Shown: positions 1 through 10,757, numbered from the stretch's first letter. The stretch: 64,000 nt of DNA from Streptomyces sp. NBC_00536 (GCF_036346295.1 NZ_CP107819.1:8184001-8248000), one strand, 5' to 3'. The notes: generated by a model not told the origin, from the letters alone. Translations and numbers: made by a program.

Positions 1-36
1 CCGACACCGGCTGCCGGACCGGACGGGGCCAGTCGG

Positions 37-720
37 TCAGGCTGGGTTGGTGGCATCCCAGGCCTGGCGGATGTTCGCGGGGATCCGGCCGCGGAGGGGG
101 ATCTGGTAGCCGTTGGCGGTGGCCCAGGCGCGGATGGTGTCCGTGTCGACGGGGCCTCTGGCCGGGGTCTGCGGGGGTTCGTAGGGGAGGGGGGCCGACG
201 GGGTGAAGGTGGGTGGGGCGGGCAGGAGGTCCTGGGGGAACTGGGGGACGGTGGTTTCCCCACGGAGGACCGAGGCGAGGAACGCGGTGAGGGTGCCGTC
301 GTACGTGAACCAGCGGGGCCCGCGCGCCTCGTTGACGGCGATGCGCCAGCGGTCGGGCGTTCGCTCCGGCTCGGTGATCCAGAACAGGTACTCGCCGTTG
401 TCGGTGACGCCGATGGCCGACAGGGACCGCGGGTCATGGGGCACGGGGTGCGTGGCGCCGTCGTGGTCCTGCTGGAGCTGTCCGCGGATCCGGGCGGGCA
501 TGGGTCCGGTGAGGCGGACCCATTCGGTGACCCCGTGCGGGTGGTAGACGCTGAGGTAGTCGGCGTAGCGGCCGGGTCCGTACGTCGCGGCGAGCGCCTT
601 GTAGTCCGAGGGGAGCGGCATGCCCAGTTCCGCTTCGACGGCGTACCAGTTGACGGGGCCAGGCGCGGTGGCGGGCGGAGGGCAGATCTGGGTGAGTGCT
701 CTCAGATCAGAGTCGGGCAC
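37..720 (-). CDS. SMI1/KNR4-family protein with Lsr2-like C-terminal tail
   Basis: A 227-residue protein starting at GTG, with an AGAGGA ribosome-binding site just upstream. The first ~150 residues fit the SMI1/KNR4 fold (a motif LPSDYKALAATYG near residue 37 and FTYDGTLTAFLASVL near 140). This fold is common in bacterial immunity proteins and in regulatory scaffolds. After a proline-rich linker, the last ~35 residues (IRAWATANGY, then RGRIP, ending in a short helix) match the DNA-binding end of Lsr2, whose RGR motif enters the AT-rich minor groove. The gene is a tandem paralogue of the next gene upstream (114 bp gap, same strand). The joining of a binding scaffold to an Lsr2-type tail suggests a nucleoid-associated or DNA-tethered protein; that role is inferred. 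Fold and tail assignments are confident, function is not. Confidence 0.8.
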   Translation of the reverse strand: MPDSDLRALTQICPPPATAPGPVNWYAVEAELGMPLPSDYKALAATYGPGRYADYLSVYHPHGVTEWVRLTGPMPARIRGQLQQDHDGATHPVPHDPRSLSAIGVTDNGEYLFWITEPERTPDRWRIAVNEARGPRWFTYDGTLTAFLASVLRGETTVPQFPQDLLPAPPTFTPSAPLPYEPPQTPARGPVDTDTIRAWATANGYQIPLRGRIPANIRQAWDATNPA

Positions 721-834
721 GGGAGTCCTCTGCTGCGGCGGTGGTGCTGGGCGGCGTGTTCAGGGTTCGTTGTCGAGGGCTTGCCGGGAGAGGCCGGCGG
801 ACTTCGGTTACCGGCTGGCCGGCGGGCCAATCGG

Positions 835-1542
<708 letters not shown>

Positions 1543-1589
1543 CTTGACTCCTGGAAGGGCTACGGACGTCGGTGGGGCCGGGGACGACG

Positions 1590-1812
1590 CGCGACTGTGC
1601 GACCTGCGGGCACAGCGTGGACTGGGCGCGGATGCGGTGGACGGAATCGGGCGGCTCTACGAGGTGAAGTCGCGATCTGTTGGTGGTCTCGAGCCTGGGT
1701 TCGGAGGCGGAAGAGACAAAGGTGCGGTTCATCCCCGACCCGCACGAGGAACTCACGGCCCGCCCCAGCCCGAACATCGTGTTGATCGGAATCCGCTACT
1801 GCCAAAGCCGTC
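1590..1812 (+). pseudogene. Decayed C-terminal remnant of a DUF3883-type (sacsin-like) protein
   Basis: Two short stretches in different plus-strand frames resemble the end of the large actinobacterial proteins that carry a DUF3883 domain. The first reads DLRAQRGLGADAVDGIGRLY followed by EVKSRS (about 1600-1680), matching the GADA-x-D and E-x-K nuclease-like signature. The second reads KVRFIPDPHEEL and NIVLIGIRY (about 1717-1800), the usual closing beta strands. A frameshift or deletion separates them, and no start or upstream body is present. I read it as a gene fragment left by a rearrangement; the family match is from memory of the motif. Confidence 0.4.
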
Positions 1813-1820
1813 TCTCTTCG

Positions 1821-2450
1821 TCACTCGGAAGTCGGAGGAGTGATCAACCGAGTCCCTTGCGGCAGGACGGGAGCGAGTACGGCGGAGCGCAGACCCTGGA
1901 AGTCGGTGCGTAGCGGGTCCAGGGCGAGGAGCGAGGAAAGCGTGAGGGTGCGCTGGTGGCACCGGTGCTCGTCCAGGACGGACGTGGGGAGGACGTAGAA
2001 GGTCCACTGGGCGAGGTCGAGGGGATCCAGGGTCTTCTTGTTCTGGTGGTCGAGGAGGCAGAACACGTAGACGTCCGCCCGGCGCAGGCGAGCCGGGTCC
2101 ACCTCTCCGGTGACGGCGTTCCAGCCTTCGGCCGGGGCGATGGAGAAGGACACCGCGGACAGCTTGGTCTGGTCCCACTCCTGGAGGCAGGCGGCCGACT
2201 TGACCTCGACCCGAGGCCCGTCGGGCAGTCGGATGTCCACGGAGTCCCAGTCCACCCGGGTGCCGTCGGCGACTTCGAGCGCGAGGGCGACGATGTACTC
2301 GGCGAGCGCCCCGCGGAGGGTGTTGCCGACCAGCCCCGAGTACGCCCACGCCCAGAAGCCGATCAGTCTGCCGTGGGCGGCGCCGTCCAGGTGGAGGGGC
2401 TCCTCTCCCGTACGGCGGCGAGGCGGTATCGCGCGAAGTGCTTCAGACAT
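1821..2450 (-). CDS. PD-(D/E)XK nuclease-like protein, orphan
   Basis: About 209 residues from the ATG at 2450; an open frame extends further upstream but lacks protein-like composition. The central segment VDWDSVDIRLPDG followed by VEVKSAA has the spacing of a PD-(D/E)XK nuclease core (acidic residue, then E-V-K on the next strand), as in type II restriction enzymes and related DNA-cleaving proteins. The N-terminal part (GLVGNTLRGALAEYIVALAL) suits the helix that precedes this core, with its conserved glutamate. No methyltransferase is adjacent, so it is not an obvious restriction-modification pair. A perfect 14-bp inverted repeat lies upstream at 2580-2617. The DUF3883-type remnant lies directly downstream, so this may be the survivor of a larger defence locus. 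Confidence 0.65.
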   Translation of the reverse strand: MSEALRAIPPRRRTGEEPLHLDGAAHGRLIGFWAWAYSGLVGNTLRGALAEYIVALALEVADGTRVDWDSVDIRLPDGPRVEVKSAACLQEWDQTKLSAVSFSIAPAEGWNAVTGEVDPARLRRADVYVFCLLDHQNKKTLDPLDLAQWTFYVLPTSVLDEHRCHQRTLTLSSLLALDPLRTDFQGLRSAVLAPVLPQGTRLITPPTSE

Positions 2451-2579
2451 GGCCTCATTGTCCGGTCCTCCCGGAGAGGAGGACGCGGACGGGGCGTGGC
2501 CCGGGCGCGTCCGGCCCCGGGCGGCACTCGATCGCGCGGCAGGATCCGCGTCGGCACCCAGTCCATCCGCTTCGGCCTT

Positions 2580-2617
2580 CACCACCGACACCCGGGTACA
2601 GGCGGGTGTCGGTGGTG
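2580..2617 (-). terminator. Strong hairpin, likely terminator of the secreted-protein gene
   Basis: Arms CACCACCGACACCC (2580-2593) and its exact complement (2604-2617) with a 10-base loop. It lies 99 bp past the stop of the minus-strand gene ending at 2716 and before the next minus-strand gene, as expected for a Streptomyces hairpin terminator without a U-tract. Confidence 0.6.
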
Positions 2618-2715
2618 ACGACGTACGGCGAGGTCATCGCCAGGGCCGGAGCCGGGACCATACGGAGTGAAGGCAGAGGTCCCGGCCCCGGTTCGCGCGG
2701 CGGAGCGCGATCAGG

Positions 2716-3135
2716 CTAGGAGAACCAGCCCGTGTTGGTCGAGCCGGTGGTGTGGCCCGTTTCGGTGGCGTACGAGTAGCCGTCCCAGTTCGAGAAACCT
2801 GAGGGGCAGGACCCGGTGATGCGGTAGTTCCAGACGCGCTGACCGTTCTGCTCATCGTTGAAGTCGGAGGTGGCACTGCTGCCGCACCCGGCCAGCTGGA
2901 TGTAGATGTGTTCGTCGGTGCTCGCGCTGCGGCTGTCGACGTAGTAGCTCAGGTTGGCCTGCGGCCGGGAGCCTTGGGAGATGGTCAGACAGATGCTGAC
3001 GTACGCCCCGTACTTCGTGGTGTAGTGGCCGCATTGGGTGCCGTCCGCGTGCGCGGCCGTGGCGCCGAGCATCAGGCCCGATACGGCCAGGCCCAGAGCC
3101 GTGCCGGTTGCCGCGAGCCGCTTCCCGATCTTCAT
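2716..3135 (-). CDS. Small secreted protein of unknown function
   Basis: The start is set at the ATG at 3135, preceded by a GGGGGAG ribosome-binding site; the frame stays open upstream but that part crosses CRISPR-like repeats and is not protein-like. The 139-residue product begins with MKIGKRLAATG, a hydrophobic core and AHA cleavage site (near residue 28), a classical Sec signal peptide. The mature ~110 residues carry four cysteines and many Thr, Ser, Gly and Tyr, consistent with a disulphide-bonded extracellular beta-rich domain. I do not recognise the family. A hairpin terminator follows. Confidence 0.75.
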   Translation of the reverse strand: MKIGKRLAATGTALGLAVSGLMLGATAAHADGTQCGHYTTKYGAYVSICLTISQGSRPQANLSYYVDSRSASTDEHIYIQLAGCGSSATSDFNDEQNGQRVWNYRITGSCPSGFSNWDGYSYATETGHTTGSTNTGWFS

Positions 3136-3295
3136 GACTCTCCCCCTTGCCGGCTCCCGGCGGTCGGGAGCCGAGAAGAGTGGACTGCACGCGGGTGGTT
3201 CGCGGCTAGCCTTTTCGCCGAAGAGCCGATCGGAGTTCCGCTTGTGCGGGCCACCAGACCGTGGACGCGCCGCCGCGACCAAAGGGCCGTACTGG

Positions 3296-3385
3296 CCATC
3301 CCCCGCGCCCGCGGAGGTGAACCCGCCGTCGGCCCCGCCCTCAAGGCAGCCGGCCACTGCTCCCCGCGCCCGCGGGGATGAACCC
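3296..3385 (+). CRISPR. Orphan type I-E-like CRISPR remnant, two repeats and one spacer
   Basis: Repeat 2 (3357-3385) starts CTGCTCCCCGCGCCCGCGGG and ends GATGAACCC, the 29-base palindromic repeat type of actinobacterial I-E arrays. Repeat 1 (3296-3324) is a diverged copy with the same core. They are exactly 61 bp apart, giving a 32-base spacer at 3325-3356, the canonical I-E unit. No cas genes or leader are visible here. A second remnant with the same repeat lies at 20812-20902. Confidence 0.7.
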
Positions 3386-3530
3386 CCACCGCACACCGTG
3401 AAGCCCCGCCGATGTCGAATCGCCGGTTCTGCCTTTTCTGCGCCCTAAAGTGTCGGGCGTACGGCCCGGACCCCAGCGAGTGCGTCATGCACGGTGATGG
3501 CGCTGGAAACGGCCATCGAAGGCGTGAGGA

Positions 3531-4451
3531 GTGAGGGACGTCGTGCCACTGGATCCGATTCTGCGGAAGCTCCTCGCCAGCATGCCGGAGATCGACTTCG
3601 ATGCGGTTCCGCTGGAAGAACTGCGCCGCGCCAATATCGCGAACTCCATCGCGCAGCCGCGCGTCGTCGAGCTGCCGCGCATCGAGGACCGCCGCGTCGA
3701 CGGGGTGGGCGTGCGCATCTACTGGCCCCGGGCCGACGCGGCCGGTCTGCCGGTGGTCGTGTACTACCACGGCGGCGGGTTCTTCATGGGCAGCCTCGAC
3801 ACCCACGACAACGTCGCCCGCAGCATCGCCCACCGGGCCGGCGCAGTCGTGGTCTCCGTCGACTACCGCCTCGCCCCCGAGGACCCGTACCCGGCGGCTC
3901 TGGAGGACGCGTTCACCGCGCTGCGCTGGACCGCCGCTCACGCCGGCGAACTCGGCGGGGACCCGGACCGCATCGCCGTGGCCGGCGACTCGGCCGGCGG
4001 GAACCTGGCCGCCATGGTCGCTCTGCGCGCCCGCGACGCCGGTGGGCCACCGCTGCGCTTCCAGCTGATGTGGTACCCGTGCACACACATCGACCTCACC
4101 TTGCCCTCGGAGACGGAGAATGCCGACGCGCCCGTCCTGCCCCGCCGCGCCGTCGAGCTGAGCGTCGGCTGGTACCTGGGCGAGCGCGACCCCAAGACCT
4201 CTGGCGCCGCACCCGCCTACGCCGAAAGCCACGCTGGTCTCCCGCCCGCCTACATCGCCACCGTCCAAGGCGACGCCATCCGCGACGAAGGCATCCTCTA
4301 TGCCCGACTGCTCCGCGCGGCCGGTGTCCCGGTCGAGCACCGCAACCACGAGGACCTGGTCCACGCCTTCTGCACCCTTGCCCCGCACGTACCCGCCGCG
4401 GCGAGGGCGCTGCAAGACTCCCTCGACGCACTCGCCACAGGCCTCGCCTGA
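3531..4451 (+). CDS. Alpha/beta hydrolase, HSL-type esterase
   Basis: A 306-residue esterase of the hormone-sensitive-lipase family (IV). It has the oxyanion-hole motif YYHGGGFF (residues ~80-87), the nucleophile elbow GDSAGG (~150), the acid residue region near IATVQGDAIRDEG and the catalytic histidine in HAFC. Length and motif order are normal, so it should hydrolyse short acyl or aryl esters in the cytoplasm. The start is the GTG at 3531; a GTG four codons in (3543), behind GAGGG, is an equally good choice. The next gene converges on it after a gap of more than 400 bp, so it seems to be transcribed alone. Confidence 0.85.
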   Translation: MRDVVPLDPILRKLLASMPEIDFDAVPLEELRRANIANSIAQPRVVELPRIEDRRVDGVGVRIYWPRADAAGLPVVVYYHGGGFFMGSLDTHDNVARSIAHRAGAVVVSVDYRLAPEDPYPAALEDAFTALRWTAAHAGELGGDPDRIAVAGDSAGGNLAAMVALRARDAGGPPLRFQLMWYPCTHIDLTLPSETENADAPVLPRRAVELSVGWYLGERDPKTSGAAPAYAESHAGLPPAYIATVQGDAIRDEGILYARLLRAAGVPVEHRNHEDLVHAFCTLAPHVPAAARALQDSLDALATGLA

Positions 4452-4914
4452 TTGCTTGGCCCCGACGATTGCTTGGCCCCGAGTGGGCGTCAGGTCCGGT
4501 CTTCCTCGGCTCGTGACTGCTCGATCGTGGTGCTGATCGCCGTTGATCACGGCCCGGAAGCAGCACAGCGTGGCGCGGTCGGCGACAGGCGATCCGGTCT
4601 CGTGCGCATCCTCCCGTACCGCCGCCCGGGCCGTCCGGGACGGACTCACCGTCCTGGTCCGCTGCAACGGCCGCTACAACCGCACTTGGTCCTCGTCGGC
4701 AACGAATTCCTGTGCTGCGGCTTAGAACTCCTAACAGAATGAACTCGGCGGCCGGTTGTCTTGCTCGCCGGTGCCACGACGTCGGGCGGCTGTCGTGGAA
4801 CTCCGGGAAAATGCGGCCTCTTCGGGCGTACCGAGTTGGCGGTGCAACCCGGCGCCGGGCACTGGCCCTGGCAGGACGGGTCCGCGTGGTTCTCGCGGAT
4901 CCCTCTCGTGTCTC
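4452..4914. other. Intergenic stretch, nothing recognised
   Basis: A 463-base gap between the convergent esterase and glycosyltransferase genes. Frames crossing it are short and compositionally unlike protein. No hairpin, repeat or RNA signature stood out. Confidence 0.5.
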
Positions 4915-6132
<1,218 letters not shown>

Positions 6133-6315
6133 TTCGTTGATCTCCCATTTTCGTAGCTTCTTGGCCAGGCCGACCATCCTGGGTCGGCGTGGAGCCCGGG
6201 TGACGGCCGTGGCGAAGGCTGTCACCCCGGTCGGCGTCCGATCTCAGTGCCGGGGGCGGTGGTGGGTGCACCCACATGGACACTCTCGTTCCTTGTCCCA
6301 CCACCGCCGAACCGT

Positions 6316-7200
6316 TCACCCCGTTCCGATCGTGTCCTGAGCGGACGGGGCGGGGAGCGTGGCAAGTTCGCCCAGGATGCGGGCCGCCGGCGCGGGGTCG
6401 ACCAGCCACTTCAGGTGGCTGCCCTCCAGTGTGCAGACGTCGTACGGGTTGTCAGGCGTCAGCTCGTTGCCCTCACGGATCAGGCGGTCCTGCAGGACGA
6501 GCGGCAGGCTCGCGTCGTCGGCCAGGCGGATGTAGGTCTTGGGGATGCCGCCCCAGGTCGCGGCCTGCGCCCGGTCGGCGGAGCCGCCGACATCCAGGTT
6601 CTCGTCGGGCTGGAAGGTGTTGAGGAAGGTGAGGAACTGCTCGTCGGTGCCGTCGGCGAAGAAGGCCAGCTTGAACGCGGCGATCGCGTCCGGGTCCGCA
6701 GTACGGAAGTTGACGCGGAGCAGGCCGAGGTCGGCGGGGTTCCCGGCCAGCGCCGCGGCGAAGGCCACGGGGTCGACCGTGGCCATCTCCGGCTCGGCGT
6801 AGTAGTCGTTGACGTCGAGGTCGACCGGGGCCCAGGCCGAGACGTAGACGAGGCGGTCGATCAGGTCCGGGCGCGCGTTGGCCGCGGCCGTGACCGTGGC
6901 ACCGCCGCGGCTGTGGGCGACGAGGATCACGGGGCCGTTCCGCTTGGCCCGTTCGAGGATGCCGATCAGGTGCGCGACGTTGTCGGCGAGCGTGACGCCC
7001 GTGATCGAGCCGGGCGCGCTTGCGAGACCGGCGGGGTCCTGCGGCGCCTGATAGGCGTGGGTGAAGGTCGCCTGGAACCCGTGGCCGGGCAGGTCGACGG
7101 CGACAGAGCGGTGCCCGAGGAGGCCGAGTTCGGCCTGAAGGGGCGCGAAGGAGAAGGAGTTTGCGAATGCTCCATGCACGAGTACGAACGTCGGTTGCAT
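6316..7200 (-). CDS. Alpha/beta hydrolase (esterase/EST-like)
   Basis: 294 residues from the ATG at 7200. MQPTFVLVHGAFANSFSF gives the N-terminal strand and oxyanion turn (HGAF), AHSRGG the nucleophile elbow around residue 95, and GSHLKWLVDP the catalytic histidine region near the C-terminus. The architecture resembles salicylate-esterase/hydroxynitrile-lyase-like hydrolases that are common in Streptomyces. It sits between two paralogous glycosyltransferase genes on the same strand (gaps of 183 and 100 bp), suggesting a three-gene unit acting on one compound. The upstream frame is open but low complexity, so the short start is preferred. Confidence 0.8.
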   Translation of the reverse strand: MQPTFVLVHGAFANSFSFAPLQAELGLLGHRSVAVDLPGHGFQATFTHAYQAPQDPAGLASAPGSITGVTLADNVAHLIGILERAKRNGPVILVAHSRGGATVTAAANARPDLIDRLVYVSAWAPVDLDVNDYYAEPEMATVDPVAFAAALAGNPADLGLLRVNFRTADPDAIAAFKLAFFADGTDEQFLTFLNTFQPDENLDVGGSADRAQAATWGGIPKTYIRLADDASLPLVLQDRLIREGNELTPDNPYDVCTLEGSHLKWLVDPAPAARILGELATLPAPSAQDTIGTG

Positions 7201-7300
7201 CTGTTTGTTCACTTTCCGGCCGGCGTGGGGGCTGCGGCCAGGGCGGGCCCCGGGTGCGGGGGACGTCTTGGGTGCGTGGGCTTGCCGGCGGCCTACGCGA

Positions 7301-9268
7301 TCACTCCGAGGTCCGACGCAGCACCATGCAGACGAAGCCGAAGCTGTCCCGGTACCCGTGCAGCCAATCCGAACGCGCGGCGTTGGCCGTCTCCAGCACC
7401 TGAGCGGCGGCCGGATCGGCAGGGTGGTCCAGAGCCCATGCGGCCAGCGAGCCCCAGCAGGCCCACTCGTAGGCGTCCAGCTCAGCCCGGGTGCTGACGT
7501 GGCCGTGGACCGGGGTCCAGCCGTCGGCGACGACGCGGTCCACCGTGGTCGCCAGGTCGTCGAGGTCACCGAACATCTCGACGGCCGCCGGTGACGGGTC
7601 GCGGTCCCAGAACGACTCGCCGATCAGGACGCGGCCGCCGGGAGCCAGGTGCTCGCGGGCTGCCGCGAGCGTGGGCAGGAGACCGCCGAAGGCATGAGTG
7701 GCGCCGACGCTGATCACCAGGTCGAACGGCTGAGGAGAGACGAAGTCCGCGGCCTCCTGCTGGTGGAGTACCAGTCGCTCTCCGACTCCGAGTCTGCTCG
7801 CTGCCTGGCGGGCCTTCCTCAGGGCGACTTCGGAGACGTCGACGCCTTCGGCGTGGAGGTGCGGGCGCGTGGCCAGGGCGCGCAGCAGCCATTCCGCCGT
7901 GCCGCATCCGAGGTCGAGGACTCGCTCGTCGCCTTGCGGGAGGCCGCGTTCGAGCAGCCGGCTGACCGAGTCGTCGTCGAGCGGGGACTTGATCGGGTGG
8001 TCGGCATGGGCGATCTTGGAAATCTGTTCGCGGCTCATCGGCGCGGCGTGCTCCGTGTCCAGGAGCAGCTTCGCGGCCACCGTCGTCCCGTCGGTGCGGA
8101 TCGTACCGGCGACGGCCTTCGCCCGTGCTGCCGTTTCGGGGGCCAGGGCCGTCCCGAGGGCGGCCGACAGGGACTCGAAGGTCGGGGTCGGGCCATCGTG
8201 GGCCACTCCGATGCCGAGTTCGGCCACGCGGGCGGCCCAATAGGGCTGGTCCGCCATCTGGGGTACCACGACCTGGGGTGCACCGGCTCGGGCGGCGGTG
8301 GTCGTGGTGCCCGAGCCGCCGTGGTGCACGATGGCGGCTACCCGGCGGAAGAGGGCCTGATGGTTGACCTCGTCGACGGCGAAGCAGTCGTCCTTGTCGT
8401 CGGCCGGTTCCAGGTCGGCCCAGCCGCGGGAGAGCAGGACACGGCGGCCCTGCGCGCGGATGGCCTCGATGGCAGCCCGAGTGACGTTCTGCGCGTCGCG
8501 CACGGGAATGCTGCCGAAGCCCACGTACACCGGTGGTGTTCCGGCGTTCAGGAACGCGTCCAGATCAGCTGGGAGCGGGCGTTCGTCCGGTCGGATCCAC
8601 GCGCCTGTCTGCACCACGTCGAGGTCCGCAGGCTCCAGCCACGGACTCAGGACCGGGTCGGCTGCCAGCAACGGCCGATCGGTGAGGACGTGGTCGCGGA
8701 CGCTGTCCACCGGGGGCAGGCCGATCGATGCCCGGTGCGCGTTGATCGCCTCGCCGAACAACGCGTTCAGGTTCTCCTCGTTCAGCTCCCACAGCACCCG
8801 GTTGTCGGTCACCTCCGGCGGGACGGGCCGGCCCGGCCACGCCAGCGGCGGGTGGTGCGGCGACGGCAGGAACGCCGGATAGTAGGCCACCGGCATGTAG
8901 GGGATGCCCAGCTGCTCCGCCACCGACCGCGCGGCGGCCAAGGCCGGGAGCAGACCGGTCGCCACCACCACGTCACAGCCCTCTGCGGCAGCGGCGACCG
9001 CATCGTACGTGGAGGTGAGCAACGCGGCCGTGCGCTCGGCCAGGCCCTCCGCCGCCGTCGGCGCCGTCCCGGTCACCACCGCCTTCACAACCGGCCGCAA
9101 CGGCCGGCCGATCGGTGCCAGCGGGAAGTCCAGGCTCTCCAGCAGCTCCGCGAAGTCCGGCGGCGCGCACACATGCACCTCCGCGCCGAGCGCCCGCAAA
9201 CTCACTGCGAGTCCCACCATCGGCTCGACGTCTCCACGCGACCCGTACGCCATCAACAACACACGCAT
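7301..9268 (-). CDS. Glycosyltransferase-methyltransferase fusion protein
   Basis: One 655-residue open frame. Residues 1 to ~405 are a GT1 macrolide-type glycosyltransferase (MRVLLMAYGSRGDVEPM at the start, HHGGSGTTTTAARAGAP in the donor site), a close paralogue of 4915-6132. Residues ~411-655 are a class I SAM-dependent methyltransferase (motif I VLDLGCGTAEWLL, then GVDVSEVAL and a late LAPGGRVLIGE strand). The paralogue terminates at KLLLDAVN; here KLLLDTEHAAP runs straight into MSREQ, which looks like the old start of a separate methyltransferase gene. It therefore appears to be a recent fusion by loss of the glycosyltransferase stop codon. Coupled sugar transfer and methylation is the inferred activity. 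Confidence 0.85.
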   Translation of the reverse strand: MRVLLMAYGSRGDVEPMVGLAVSLRALGAEVHVCAPPDFAELLESLDFPLAPIGRPLRPVVKAVVTGTAPTAAEGLAERTAALLTSTYDAVAAAAEGCDVVVATGLLPALAAARSVAEQLGIPYMPVAYYPAFLPSPHHPPLAWPGRPVPPEVTDNRVLWELNEENLNALFGEAINAHRASIGLPPVDSVRDHVLTDRPLLAADPVLSPWLEPADLDVVQTGAWIRPDERPLPADLDAFLNAGTPPVYVGFGSIPVRDAQNVTRAAIEAIRAQGRRVLLSRGWADLEPADDKDDCFAVDEVNHQALFRRVAAIVHHGGSGTTTTAARAGAPQVVVPQMADQPYWAARVAELGIGVAHDGPTPTFESLSAALGTALAPETAARAKAVAGTIRTDGTTVAAKLLLDTEHAAPMSREQISKIAHADHPIKSPLDDDSVSRLLERGLPQGDERVLDLGCGTAEWLLRALATRPHLHAEGVDVSEVALRKARQAASRLGVGERLVLHQQEAADFVSPQPFDLVISVGATHAFGGLLPTLAAAREHLAPGGRVLIGESFWDRDPSPAAVEMFGDLDDLATTVDRVVADGWTPVHGHVSTRAELDAYEWACWGSLAAWALDHPADPAAAQVLETANAARSDWLHGYRDSFGFVCMVLRRTSE

Positions 9269-9315
9269 TGAGCGACTCTCATTTCCATGGATGCCGGCCT
9301 CGGCCGGTCAGTGTG

Positions 9316-9410
9316 CGGCAAGGCCGGGGCCTTGCCGGAAGCCCTTGGGGGACCTCAGGTGCGGAGCTGCGGCGGTCACCGAGCCCAGGGCAGCTCACGG
9401 CTGCCCTGGG
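9316..9410 (-). terminator. Two consecutive hairpins downstream of the serine-hydrolase operon
   Basis: Hairpin 1: CCCAGGGCAGC (9384-9394), loop TCACG, exact complement 9400-9410. Hairpin 2: CGGCAAGGCC (9316-9325), two-base loop, exact complement 9328-9337. Both follow the stop of the minus-strand gene at 9540 and precede the next gene start at 9268. Confidence 0.65.
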
Positions 9411-9539
9411 TACCGGGTACGGAGGCGACTCCGTCGGAACGCATCGCGACGTGGGCCCCGGCCCGCATCCGGGCGCGACATGGGTGCAGCCCGGCCACTC
9501 CCCCATCCGCATGTGCTGGGGGAACGGACTTGCTGGCGA

Positions 9540-10757
9540 TCAGTCCTCGATCGCCTGGTACAGAGTGGTCCAGAAGTCGTGCGCCAGGTGGACCGAGTCG
9601 GGGACCGAGGTGCCGACCTGGGTGAGGAGGATGCCGACGACGTTGTTGACGGGGTCGGCGTAGGTGGAGGTGCCGGCGCCGCCGTCCCAGCCGAACTGGC
9701 CGACGGGAGCGTAGTCGCCGCGGTAGGTCCGCACCGCCATCCCGAAGCCCCAACCGCCTTGCTGGCCCTGGCCGAAGGAGATGTGGACGTTGTTGGTGGC
9801 CAGCTCGGTGCGGGCGGCGTTCTGCGCGGGGGTGAGGCGGTTGGTGGTCATCAGCTCCACCGCCTGCCTGGACAGAACGCGCTCGCCGCCGTGCTTGCCG
9901 CCGTTCAGCAGCATCTTGAAGTAGGCGTGGTAGTCGTCCGCGGTGGAGACCAGACCACCGCCACCGCCATGGAACGCCGGAGGGATGTTCCAACGGCCGC
10001 CCTTGGACTCGTCCCATACGTGGAACTCGCCGGACTCCGGGTCGGGCGCGTAGAGGACCGGCAGCCGGTCGATCTTGTCGTCCGGGACGTGGAAGCCGGT
10101 GTCCTCCATCCCCAGCGGGCCGAAGACGTGTTCGCGCAGCGCCTCCTCGAAGGTCTTGCCGGTCACCCGGGAGACCAGAACGCCGGCCAGGTCGCTGGCG
10201 AGCTGGTACTGCCAGTGGTCTCCGGGCTGGTGCATCAGCGGCAGCGCGCCCAGGCGGCGCAGCCACTCGTCCTGCTCGGGCATCGGCGTGGGCAGGTTGG
10301 GCGTCAGCCCCTGTGCGAAGACCTCGTTCATGATCGGCGTACCGATCGAGGTCATGTCCATACCGAGGCCGAAGGTGGAGGTCAGCACGTCCCGGACGGT
10401 GACTGGACGGCGCGCCGGGACCGTCTCGTCGATCGGGCCGTCGAACGCCTTCAGCACCTGACGGTCGGCCAGCTCCGGCAGCCACCGGTCCACCGGGTCG
10501 TCCAGCCGCAGTCGGCACTCGTCGAGCAGTACCATCGCCGCCGCTATCGAGACCGGCTTGGAGGTGGACGCCATCCGGAAGATGGTGTCCCGGCGCATCG
10601 GCGCACCGCCGTCATGCTCCATCGCGCCCAGCGTCTCGACGTGCGTCTCGTCGTCCTTGCTGTACAGGGCGACGACGCCCGGGATCTTGCCGGAATCGAC
10701 GTGGCGGGCCAGTACGTCGCGGATCTTGCGCTGCCCTGCAGCGGTGAACTGGGACAT
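9540..10757 (-). CDS. Serine hydrolase, class C beta-lactamase/esterase family
   Basis: 405 residues from the ATG at 10757, with AGGGAG at suitable spacing. The nucleophile motif S-x-x-K is in FRMASTSKPV (residue ~65) and the Tyr motif in HWQYQLASDLAG (~190). The glycine-rich HGGGGGLVSTADDY and WGFGMAVRTY segments are typical of the EstB/PBP4-like family, which more often hydrolyses esters or D-amino peptides than beta-lactams. No signal peptide is seen, so it is probably cytoplasmic. It is the last gene of a minus-strand run with the DUF4097, GNAT and hemerythrin genes. Confidence 0.85.
   Translation of the reverse strand: MSQFTAAGQRKIRDVLARHVDSGKIPGVVALYSKDDETHVETLGAMEHDGGAPMRRDTIFRMASTSKPVSIAAAMVLLDECRLRLDDPVDRWLPELADRQVLKAFDGPIDETVPARRPVTVRDVLTSTFGLGMDMTSIGTPIMNEVFAQGLTPNLPTPMPEQDEWLRRLGALPLMHQPGDHWQYQLASDLAGVLVSRVTGKTFEEALREHVFGPLGMEDTGFHVPDDKIDRLPVLYAPDPESGEFHVWDESKGGRWNIPPAFHGGGGGLVSTADDYHAYFKMLLNGGKHGGERVLSRQAVELMTTNRLTPAQNAARTELATNNVHISFGQGQQGGWGFGMAVRTYRGDYAPVGQFGWDGGAGTSTYADPVNNVVGILLTQVGTSVPDSVHLAHDFWTTLYQAIED

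Noticed and set aside
3136..3396. Upstream extension of the small secreted protein gene
   Set aside because: The extension crosses the CRISPR repeats and would bury the signal peptide; the ATG at 3135 has a strong ribosome-binding site.
4452..4914. Possible transposase or RNA remnant in the gap
   Set aside because: No frame or fold matched anything recognisable on either strand.
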